A stretch of DNA of 9,166 bases. Source: Chitinophagaceae bacterium (lineage in GTDB: Bacteria > Bacteroidota > Bacteroidia > Chitinophagales > Chitinophagaceae). The DNA lies in the NCBI GenBank assembly GCA_947472635.1, contig CANJDY010000088.1, forward strand, positions 1 through 9,166. The letters run 5' to 3'. The notes beneath the pieces are model-generated. The model made no database searches. It saw nothing but the letters and a program-made list of their open reading frames with translations, and had not been told where the DNA came from. Of the stretch, positions 1 to 6,344 are shown one piece after another. Made by a program: the position numbers and the translations under genes. Every line of letters starts with the position of its first letter. The stretch's first letter is position 1.

Positions 1-1
1 A

Positions 2-55
2 GATTTTTGGATTGAAATAAATTTTCTGCAAACCCTTCTAGAAAAGGGATTCTAA
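2..55 (+). CDS. C-terminal tail of an unidentified upstream gene (partial)
   Basis: Of the three + strand frames, only this one stays open from the left edge. It gives 17 codons ending in FLQTLLEKGF and then a TAA at 53-55. The other two + frames hit stops within the first 20 bases. The stop codon overlaps the first bases of a strong hairpin terminator (54-89), as expected for the end of a real gene. The peptide is amphipathic and reads like a C-terminal helix, but it is too short to assign to a family. The open frame could be chance, since 17 codons are not significant alone. The adjoining terminator is the main support. Confidence 0.4.
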   Translation, partial: DFWIEINFLQTLLEKGF

Positions 56-89
56 AAGACCATAAGTTTGGAAAAACTTATGGTCTTTT
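54..89 (+). terminator. Perfect 16-bp hairpin, rho-independent terminator (probably bidirectional)
   Basis: The left arm AAAAGACCATAAGTTT (54-69) is the exact reverse complement of the right arm (74-89), around a GGAA loop (70-73). The right arm ends in TTTT and the left arm begins with AAAA, so either strand would give a stem followed by a U-tract. On the + strand it closes the gene whose stop is at 53-55. It lies only 28 bp before the GTG of the next gene, so that gene probably needs its own promoter or depends on read-through. Confidence 0.85.
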
Positions 90-105
90 CTGCTTGAATA
101 ACGTT

Positions 106-113
106 TAATTTTG
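106..113 (+). promoter_or_regulatory. Possible Bacteroidota -7 box (TAATTTTG) just before the methyltransferase start
   Basis: TAATTTTG matches the Bacteroidetes -7 consensus TAnnTTTG at every fixed position. No good -33 TTTG is at the expected distance. The nearest candidate is the TTTT at 86-89, which is the terminator's T-tract. A start site a few bases downstream would fall on or beside the GTG at 118, giving a leaderless or nearly leaderless mRNA. An 8-bp match in AT-rich DNA can arise by chance, so this is tentative. Confidence 0.25.
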
Positions 114-117
114 AAGG

Positions 118-885
118 GTGAAAAATTTCAGACAACAACAGCAAAGACCTAAAAAAAACACTTTGGTGATTGGCCGAAAGGCAATCATTGAAGCAATGCA
201 AACCGGCAAGCAACTGGAGCGTATTTATATGCAGTCGACCTTGCATGGTGAAACGATTGATGAAATACGAAAACTGGCGGAGCAATACCTAGTTCCAATC
301 AATAAGGTTCCTGTTGAAAAGCTCAACGGATTCAACATTAGCAACCATGAGGGTTGTGTTGCGGTGATTAGTAAAATTCAATACCAAGATCTTCAAAATG
401 TGATTTCATTTATAGTTGAGAAGGGAGAAGTTCCTTTGTTTTTGATTTTGGATGGAATAACAGACATTCGAAATATCGGTGCCATTGCACGAAGTGCTTT
501 TTGCTTTGGTGTAAATGCCATCATTATTCCCGACAAGGGTGTAGGTGCGCTCAATGAAGATGCAATATCAACCTCTGCGGGCGCCCTGGAGATGATTGCC
601 GTTTGCAGAGTCAATAGCCTAATGAAAACGGTAGATGAACTACATATGAATGGCATTAAGGTCTATGCCAGTGAAATGACGGCTACTAAAAAACTGTTTG
701 AGCTTACCCTAAGTGAACCTTGTGCACTGGTAATGGGAGGCGAAGAGCATGGTGTATATCCTGCGCTGATGAAAATTTGCGATGAGCAATTCCAAATCCC
801 CATGGTGGGTGATTTTGAATCACTCAATGTATCTGTAGCCACCGGCGTAATTTTATACGAGGCAATGAAACAGCGGCTGGGCTAA
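118..885 (+). CDS. rlmB: TrmH/SpoU-family RNA 2'-O-ribose methyltransferase, RlmB type
   Basis: This 255-residue cytoplasmic enzyme should transfer a methyl group from S-adenosylmethionine to a ribose 2'-OH in rRNA. For RlmB the target is G2251 of the 23S rRNA (E. coli numbering). Residues 16-85 form the SpoU substrate-binding domain (VIGRKAIIEA). The SPOUT trefoil-knot domain follows with its three hallmark motifs: motif 1 NIGAIARS at 119-126 with the conserved Asn and Arg, motif 2 VMGGEEHG at 205-212 with the conserved Glu, and motif 3 SLNVSVAT at 235-242. Length and domain order are normal for the family. The start is GTG, because an in-frame TGA sits at 112-114 and the next ATG (codon 27) would cut into the conserved GRKAIIEA region. 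A GTG at 166 is the only other reasonable choice. The gene is convergent with rluF across 47 bp, in which I see no clear hairpin. The family is certain, but the exact rRNA target is inferred from similarity. Confidence 0.9.
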   Translation: MKNFRQQQQRPKKNTLVIGRKAIIEAMQTGKQLERIYMQSTLHGETIDEIRKLAEQYLVPINKVPVEKLNGFNISNHEGCVAVISKIQYQDLQNVISFIVEKGEVPLFLILDGITDIRNIGAIARSAFCFGVNAIIIPDKGVGALNEDAISTSAGALEMIAVCRVNSLMKTVDELHMNGIKVYASEMTATKKLFELTLSEPCALVMGGEEHGVYPALMKICDEQFQIPMVGDFESLNVSVATGVILYEAMKQRLG

Positions 886-932
886 GTATATTGTAAGAAA
901 TAAGTTTTTGAATTAGTCCTCGGAGCATTTGT

Positions 933-1682
933 TTATTCCTGCATATCTGCATCGAAAAAATCTGAATTGCCGGCGGTTTTACTAGAGTCGGCGACCAATT
1001 GATCCATTGTTTGGATTTCTAACGCTGTAAAATTTCGCCATTTCCCTATCGGTAAATTGGCAAGGGTAATATTCATAATCCTTACCCTTTTTAGGGTAGT
1101 TACATTGTATCCAAGTGCCAAGCACATTCTCCTGATTTGACGGTTGAGTCCCTGGGTGAGTATGATGCGAAAGCGATTTTTCCCTTCCTGTTTTACAAAA
1201 CATTTTTTAGTTACGGTATCGAGTATGCGAATTCCGTTACTCATTTTATTTACAAAATCCCCTGAGATGGGTTTGTCTACCGTTACAACGTATTCCTTTT
1301 CGTGGTTGTTGCCCGCCCGTAAAATTTTATTTACAATGTCACCGTCATTTGTCAAAAATATCAATCCTTCTGAAGGCTTGTCTAGTCTGCCTATGGGGAA
1401 TATTCTGCTTTTGAAATTAATAAATGAAATAATATTGTGTTTGTCCTTCAGATCGGTAGTACAGGTGATTCCAACGGGTTTGTTGAAAATAAGGTATACC
1501 GTTTTGTCTTTCTTTTTAATGGGCTCTCCGTCAATTTCTACTAGATCACCTTCTACAACACGGTTGCCTTTAATGGCTACGTTATCATTGATGGTAACCC
1601 TTGCCTGTTCAATGTATTTATCTGCCTCCCTTCGGGAGCAAAAACCGGTCTCACTGATGTATTTATTTAAGCTTTTATCCAT
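933..1682 (-). CDS. rluF: 23S rRNA pseudouridine synthase, RluF type
   Basis: This 249-residue cytoplasmic enzyme isomerises a uridine of the 23S rRNA to pseudouridine. E. coli RluF acts on U2604. An N-terminal S4 RNA-binding domain (about residues 3-50, with SRREADKYIEQ) precedes the RsuA/RluB/E/F-type catalytic domain. The catalytic motif is GRLDKPSEGL (98-107) with nucleophile Asp101, followed by LTNDGD (110-115). Further motifs GNNHEKEY (124-131), TVTKKC (156-161) and GLNRQIRRMC (178-187) match E. coli RluF closely as I remember it. This includes Ser where many relatives have Thr in the catalytic loop, so RluF is favoured over RluB/RluE. The last 20 or so residues are a polar tail (SSKTAGNSDFFDADMQE) outside the conserved core. 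The ATG at 1682 sits right at the S4 domain and no longer start is needed. The gene diverges from the pectin genes and is unlikely to be functionally related to them. Confidence 0.93.
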   Translation of the reverse strand: MDKSLNKYISETGFCSRREADKYIEQARVTINDNVAIKGNRVVEGDLVEIDGEPIKKKDKTVYLIFNKPVGITCTTDLKDKHNIISFINFKSRIFPIGRLDKPSEGLIFLTNDGDIVNKILRAGNNHEKEYVVTVDKPISGDFVNKMSNGIRILDTVTKKCFVKQEGKNRFRIILTQGLNRQIRRMCLALGYNVTTLKRVRIMNITLANLPIGKWRNFTALEIQTMDQLVADSSKTAGNSDFFDADMQE

Positions 1683-2008
1683 TTATTGAAATAAAATTAC
1701 AGGATTTTGGGGCATTCACCATCAGTAGCGTCTTGATTTTTAATATTACACCTATTCATAATAAAAAATATCCCATAAATGTATTTGCTGGCAGCGGTTT
1801 TTTGTCTTAAAAGTCTTCTAATAGTCTATAGCGGAAATAGACAACAAAACGTTCAGGAGTGTTCGGGATGGTTATAAGTTGTAAGCGGTATATTTTTAAT
1901 AACTCAAGCAATGTTAGCAGTATAAAAGGGGAATTTTAATAGGAACTATTATTTACAACATGCAGTCACTGTTTGAATTATTACTCATTACAAATTGAAA
2001 TTCATTCT
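1683..2008. other. 326-bp intergenic region between divergent rluF and the pectin operon
   Basis: This stretch should contain the rluF promoter (- strand) and the promoter of the pectin-enzyme operon (+ strand). It is AT-rich and codes for no recognisable protein. I find no full TAnnTTTG box with a correctly spaced -33 element for either gene. The closest are TGTATTTG (1780-1787) on the + strand and a TAATTTTA on the - strand (bases 1699 down to 1692). A small inverted repeat, GTCTAT/ATAGAC with a 7-nt loop, lies at 1824-1842. It follows GTCTT or GTCTA repeats beginning at 1804, 1813 and 1824 and could be an operator, but this is weak. A 12-codon ATG reading frame (1960-1998) ends 10 nt before the lyase ATG. 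No tRNA, IS element or attachment site is apparent. Confidence 0.5.
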
Positions 2009-3421
2009 ATGAACAAGGGAAGGGATATATTTAAGGGATTGATATTTTTTGTTTTTTGTATTTTCTTTTGTCGAGTGGATGCTCAACAGTTGGCATTTCC
2101 TGGAGCGGAGGGCTTTGGCAAATTTTCAAGTGGTGGCCGGGGAGGGAGAGTGGTAGCGGTTGATAATCTCAACGATAAAGGAATAGGAAGTTTTCGCCAG
2201 GCTTTGGAAGCTTTTCCAGCTGAGCCCATCATTGTTATTTTTAAGGTTTCCGGAATCATTGAATTGGTTACTCCTATTGTTATTAAACGGTCTAATATTA
2301 CCATAGCCGGCCAAACTGCACCGGGCGATGGAATTTGTTTAAAGGGACATTCTTTTATGTTGAATGGTGCAGGAATGGGAGGGAATAAAGGTAATATTAT
2401 TATCCGATTTATCCGTTCAAGGCCAGGCAGTACATTAAAAAGTGGGGTCTATGGATTTGATATGGAAAATTGTCACGATGTAATTGTTGATCATTGTTCT
2501 TTTAGTTGGGCCAATGAAGAATGTGCAGCGATGTACGATACCAAGAACACGACTGTTCAATGGTGTATCGTCAGTGAAGGTTTGTATGAGGCTGGTCACA
2601 TGAAAGGGCATCGTTCTTATGGAGGGGTGTGGGGAGGGCAGTTTGCAAGCTACCATCACAATTTAATTGCAAATCAAAATAGCCGTACGGTAAGGTTTAA
2701 TGGAGGAAGAGCCCATGATACAGTTGCACTAATTGACTATCGCAATAATGTCATTTATAATTGGGGCAGTCCAAATGCATGTTATGGCGGTGATATAAAA
2801 ATTTCAGGAGCCGTTTCGCAAGTCAATATGGTAAATAATTATTATAAACCTGGCCCTGCAACTCCAAGTAACACCAAGTTTATTCAAGCATTGGATGCAG
2901 CAGAGGCATCAAAGGGGGTGGGTCAATGGTTCGTTTCTGGAAATAGAATGGTTAATGATAGGCAGCTTTCAAAAAATAATTGGCGAGGCGTCGATCTTAG
3001 TAATTTACCTGAGTCGATAAGAAATAGGGCATACTCAAAAAATGAGTTTCCGGTATCAATTGCTTTACCTATTCAAAGTGCAGACCAAGGGTACGAACAG
3101 GTGTTGAAATTTGCTGGTGCCAATCTTCCTGTCCGTGATGCGGTAGATGTTAGAATTGTAAGGGAAGCGAAAACTGGTACCGCCAGCGGAATGGGTACCT
3201 TTGGCAAGCCTGGCATCATTGATCTTCCTGAGGCAGTGGGGGGGTGGCCAGTATATGCAACCACGATATCGCTTGCCGATAGTGACCATGATGGCATGCC
3301 GGATGTTTGGGAAAAAGAAAATGGATTAAATCCCTTGGATGCAGCAGATAGAAATAAACTGAGTAAGGATGGGTATACCATGATTGAAAAATACATTAAT
3401 GAATTGGCATTGGTTCTGTAA
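2009..3421 (+). CDS. Secreted pectate lyase, polysaccharide lyase family 1 (PL1)
   Basis: This 470-residue exported enzyme should cut alpha-1,4-galacturonan by Ca2+-dependent beta-elimination. A signal peptide (basic N-terminus, hydrophobic core at about 10-20) ends VDA|QQ after residue 25. The lyase domain starts AFPGAEGFG (29-37) and GGRGGRVVAVDNLND (42-56), a typical Bacteroidota PL1 opening. The parallel beta-helix carries ITIAGQTAPGDG (97-108), the Ca2+-site segment VIVDHCSFSW (158-167), YHHNLIANQNSRTVRFNGG (215-233) and YRNNVIYNWGS (244-254). Arg226 is the likely catalytic base, but the usual Pro of the RxPR motif is Val228. Near the C-terminus, DSDHDGMPDVWEKENGLNP (424-442) is a DxDxDG calcium-binding motif often found at the end of Bacteroidota lyases. 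No type IX sorting domain is visible. A TTG at 1973 is in frame, but the ATG at 2009 gives the proper signal peptide. It is the first gene of the probable four-gene pectin operon. The family is secure. Subfamily (PL1_2-like) and pectate rather than pectin preference are inferred. Confidence 0.9.
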   Translation: MNKGRDIFKGLIFFVFCIFFCRVDAQQLAFPGAEGFGKFSSGGRGGRVVAVDNLNDKGIGSFRQALEAFPAEPIIVIFKVSGIIELVTPIVIKRSNITIAGQTAPGDGICLKGHSFMLNGAGMGGNKGNIIIRFIRSRPGSTLKSGVYGFDMENCHDVIVDHCSFSWANEECAAMYDTKNTTVQWCIVSEGLYEAGHMKGHRSYGGVWGGQFASYHHNLIANQNSRTVRFNGGRAHDTVALIDYRNNVIYNWGSPNACYGGDIKISGAVSQVNMVNNYYKPGPATPSNTKFIQALDAAEASKGVGQWFVSGNRMVNDRQLSKNNWRGVDLSNLPESIRNRAYSKNEFPVSIALPIQSADQGYEQVLKFAGANLPVRDAVDVRIVREAKTGTASGMGTFGKPGIIDLPEAVGGWPVYATTISLADSDHDGMPDVWEKENGLNPLDAADRNKLSKDGYTMIEKYINELALVL

Positions 3422-3533
3422 TAACAATACAATAATGGATGAGTGATGGTAAAATTTAGAATCATTTAACTTTAGGTTTACAAAATGCTACTAATTGGAA
3501 GGCTTCAAAATTATTTCATATTTAATAACCGCT

Positions 3534-6317
3534 ATGCTTGACAAACGATTGAACAAACTTTTATTTCTTCTGATAATTTCATTTTTATGGAATTCTGATT
3601 TAACTGCTCAACAGCAGCGCAACTTGACTATAACCGTTATTTCAGACAGTACCCAACCCCGCATTGTTTTTGGTGTAGAAAAGTTGTTAAAAGCATTGAG
3701 GGATGTAGGGTATATTGTAAAAAGGGAATATCGTCTTCCTTTAGCTGCTTCTTCAAGTACCACCCTGGTGGTAGCAACAATCAATGATGAATGGTTTAAA
3801 AAAGCCGCAATACGCTTCTCAATTGATACCAGTAAAAAGATTGGCAAGGAAGGTTTTCTCATTCAGGAGGCAAAAAAAAATGTAATCGTTTTGGCAGGAG
3901 GGGATCCTTCCGGTGTTTTATATGGCTGCCTAGAGTTAGTTAACCAGATAAAAAAAGATAAAAAAATACCCCCACATCTTTCAGTAATCGATCAGCCAGA
4001 AATGGTGATGAGGGGGGCTTGTATAGGTATGCAAAAATCCAATTATCTGCCTGGTAGAAACGTGTATGAATATCCTTATACGCCAGAAAATTTCCCATGG
4101 TTTTACAATAAAAAAATGTGGATACAGTATTTGGATTCCTTGGTTGAAAACAGAATGAATTCCTTGTATCTATGGAATGGTCATCCTTTTGCCTCTCTGG
4201 TACGGTTAAAGGATTATCCTTATGCAGTAGAAGTGGATGACTCAACCTTTATCAAGAACGAGGAGATCTATCGCTTCATTACTGCAGAAGCGGATAAGCG
4301 CGGAATTTGGGTGATTCAGATGTTTTATAATATCATCGTTTCAAAACCATTTGCTGCATACCATTCTATAAAAACACAGGAAAGGGAAAGACCCATTATC
4401 CCGTTGATTGCAGATTACACCCGTAAATCCATCGCAGCATTTGTTGAAAAATACCCCAATGTTGGATTAATGGTTTGCTTGGGGGAAGCCATGGAAGGTA
4501 TTGGAAATGACGATATTGAGTGGTTCACCAAAACTATTATTCCTGGAGTAAAAGACGGGCTAAAGGCTTTAAATAAAACGGAGGAACCTCCCATTGTTTT
4601 GAGGGCGCACGATACCGATGCTCCGGGGGTGATGAAAGCTGCGTTGCCTTTGTATAAAAATTTATTTACAGAAGCCAAGTTTAATGGGGAAGCCCTTACT
4701 ACACCTCGGCCTCGTGGTGCATGGGCCGCATTACACCAAACCCTGAGCCACCTAGGTAGTGTACAGATTGAGAATGTGCACATTCTTGCCAACTTGGAGC
4801 CATTTCGCTATGGTTCGGTAGATTTTATCCAGCAGTCGGTAAAAGGTATGCACGAAGTAATGGGTGGAAATGGTTTGCATTTATATCCTCAGGCTTCCTA
4901 TTGGGATTGGCCTTACAGTGCCGACAGTGTAAAAGGTAAAAGATTATTGCAGATAGAGAGAGATTGGATCTGGTACAAGGCATGGAGTCGCTATGCTTGG
5001 AAAGTGAACAGGGATAGAAATGAGGAAATTATTTACTGGAGTGGGCTCTTGGCTGCTAAATATGGCTGCAAGTTGGAAGCCGGAAAAAATATGTTAACCG
5101 CCTATGAACAATCGGGTGAAATAGCGCCCAAGTTGTTACGTCGTTTTGGAATTACTGATGGTAACCGGCAGACGCTTACATTGGGTATGTTGATGACTCA
5201 ACTCATTAATCCATATCGGTATGGATTATTCACCTTATTGTACGACAGTGAAAGTCCGGAAGGTGAAATGTTGGTTCAATATGCAGCAAAAGAATGGAAA
5301 GGGGTGCAGCATGTAGGAGAAACGCCGGTTCAAATTATCAATGATGTAAAGAAGCATGCAATTGTGGCGGTTAGGGCGATTGAATTAGCTGCAAAGAGTG
5401 TGACTATTAATAAAGATGAATTTGAAAGATTAAAAAATGACATTTATTGCTACCAGGCATTGGCTGAACATTTTGCCTACAAAGCCTCAGCGGCGTTGGA
5501 TATTTTACGGTTTAAATATTCAAATGATATTGCCGATCTACAAAAGGCAGTTCCTTTACTTGAAAAAAGCGTAGGCAGTTATAGACAACTTGTACAATTA
5601 ACGCAAGGCACTTATTTATACGCCAATAGTATGCAGACCCAGCAGCGAAAAATACCCATGCGAGGTGTTAATGGAACTTTCAAAAAGTGGTCTGAAATGA
5701 TAGTGCCTTTTGAAAATGAGTTAAAATATTTCATTGGTAAAATTGATTCACTGCAACATCTATCTACAGTAACTACAGTGCCAGTTGTAGCTTTAAGAAA
5801 TGCATCCGTTGTATTAAAAGATAACCTTGATTTTTTTAGGGTTGATAGCGGTTCAAAAGTGTATGCTGATTCGAGTGCAATTATTTTAAATTTTGCCAAG
5901 GAGCTGAAAGATTTGAAGGGAGTGAGATTTTCTTACCAGCATCAGTTGAAAGAAGGTACAGAAATTCATTTCAGCAATGCTAGTCCAGTAAAGGTATTGG
6001 TGGGTTATTACAGTTTTAAGAAAGCTGCTTTTGCAAAGGAGACCACTTTTTTAAAAGCACCCGAATTAGAAACGAATGCAAGTGCCAATGATTACGGACA
6101 AGCGGAAACGAAAATAACCAATGCCCTTGTCATAAAAGGGCTGCCTCCAGTCAATATTCATAGTTACTCTTTTGCAGCGGGAAATAATACCCTTAAACTT
6201 GCCAAGGGAATTTGCTTGCTATTAGGCTTTGTAGAGGAAGAACAGACAATCCGTTTGTATGATGCGGGCTTAACAGAAGATGGTATGATGCGGGAGATAG
6301 ATTGGTTGTTTGAATAA
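3534..6317 (+). CDS. Large exported glycoside hydrolase with GH20/GH67-type N-domain; putative alpha-galacturonidase (GH138-like)
   Basis: The 927-residue product has a signal peptide of about 25 residues ending LTA|QQQ. Residues 30-155 form an alpha/beta domain like the non-catalytic N-domain of GH20, GH67 and GH115 enzymes, including the typical GGDPSGVLYGCLELVNQI (122-139). A TIM-barrel-like catalytic region follows (about 159-480), opening with MRGACIGMQKSNYLPGR. Its Trp/Tyr-rich stretches such as NSLYLWNGHPF (209-219) and YPQASYWDWPYS (451-462) would suit a sugar-binding pocket. A helical region (about 490-740) and a beta-rich C-terminus (about 770-927) complete it. Candidate catalytic acids are Glu318 (CLGEAMEG) and Glu386 (FNGEAL). 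It lacks the GH115 and GH67 signature segments I know. I favour GH138-like alpha-D-galacturonidase because of that Glu pair and the pectin neighbours, but cannot confirm it. The ATG at 3534 is preferred over an in-frame TTG at 3495 because it gives a clean signal peptide. It lies 112 bp after the lyase and 27 bp before the GH28 gene. An internal A9 run (3872-3880) does not disrupt the frame. Confidence 0.7.
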   Translation: MLDKRLNKLLFLLIISFLWNSDLTAQQQRNLTITVISDSTQPRIVFGVEKLLKALRDVGYIVKREYRLPLAASSSTTLVVATINDEWFKKAAIRFSIDTSKKIGKEGFLIQEAKKNVIVLAGGDPSGVLYGCLELVNQIKKDKKIPPHLSVIDQPEMVMRGACIGMQKSNYLPGRNVYEYPYTPENFPWFYNKKMWIQYLDSLVENRMNSLYLWNGHPFASLVRLKDYPYAVEVDDSTFIKNEEIYRFITAEADKRGIWVIQMFYNIIVSKPFAAYHSIKTQERERPIIPLIADYTRKSIAAFVEKYPNVGLMVCLGEAMEGIGNDDIEWFTKTIIPGVKDGLKALNKTEEPPIVLRAHDTDAPGVMKAALPLYKNLFTEAKFNGEALTTPRPRGAWAALHQTLSHLGSVQIENVHILANLEPFRYGSVDFIQQSVKGMHEVMGGNGLHLYPQASYWDWPYSADSVKGKRLLQIERDWIWYKAWSRYAWKVNRDRNEEIIYWSGLLAAKYGCKLEAGKNMLTAYEQSGEIAPKLLRRFGITDGNRQTLTLGMLMTQLINPYRYGLFTLLYDSESPEGEMLVQYAAKEWKGVQHVGETPVQIINDVKKHAIVAVRAIELAAKSVTINKDEFERLKNDIYCYQALAEHFAYKASAALDILRFKYSNDIADLQKAVPLLEKSVGSYRQLVQLTQGTYLYANSMQTQQRKIPMRGVNGTFKKWSEMIVPFENELKYFIGKIDSLQHLSTVTTVPVVALRNASVVLKDNLDFFRVDSGSKVYADSSAIILNFAKELKDLKGVRFSYQHQLKEGTEIHFSNASPVKVLVGYYSFKKAAFAKETTFLKAPELETNASANDYGQAETKITNALVIKGLPPVNIHSYSFAAGNNTLKLAKGICLLLGFVEEEQTIRLYDAGLTEDGMMREIDWLFE

Positions 6318-6344
6318 GTTACCCATAAAAAATATAGTTTACAT

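Noticed and set aside
33..48. CCCTT/AAGGG hairpin around TTCTAGAA
   Set aside because: The stem is only 5 bp, lies inside the probable upstream coding tail, and is overshadowed by the 16-bp terminator beside it.
1144..1689. 181-codon + strand ORF opposite rluF
   Set aside because: It lies antisense to a clearly recognised pseudouridine synthase and has no domain-like sequence of its own.
1973..2008. TTG start extending the lyase by 12 residues
   Set aside because: The extension puts non-signal-like residues before a complete signal peptide that begins at the ATG at 2009.
3467..3474. TAACTTTA as a -7 box for an internal promoter before the large glycosidase
   Set aside because: The last position mismatches TAnnTTTG and there is no -33 TTTG at the right distance.
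3872..3880. A9 run as a possible frameshift or slippage site
   Set aside because: The downstream frame continues for more than 2.4 kb with normal protein sequence. There is no sign of an alternative product or a broken gene.
3866..3885. AGGAGG followed at ideal spacing by ATG inside the large glycosidase gene
   Set aside because: The ATG is out of frame and immediately followed by TAA. The surrounding gene frame is intact, so this is chance.
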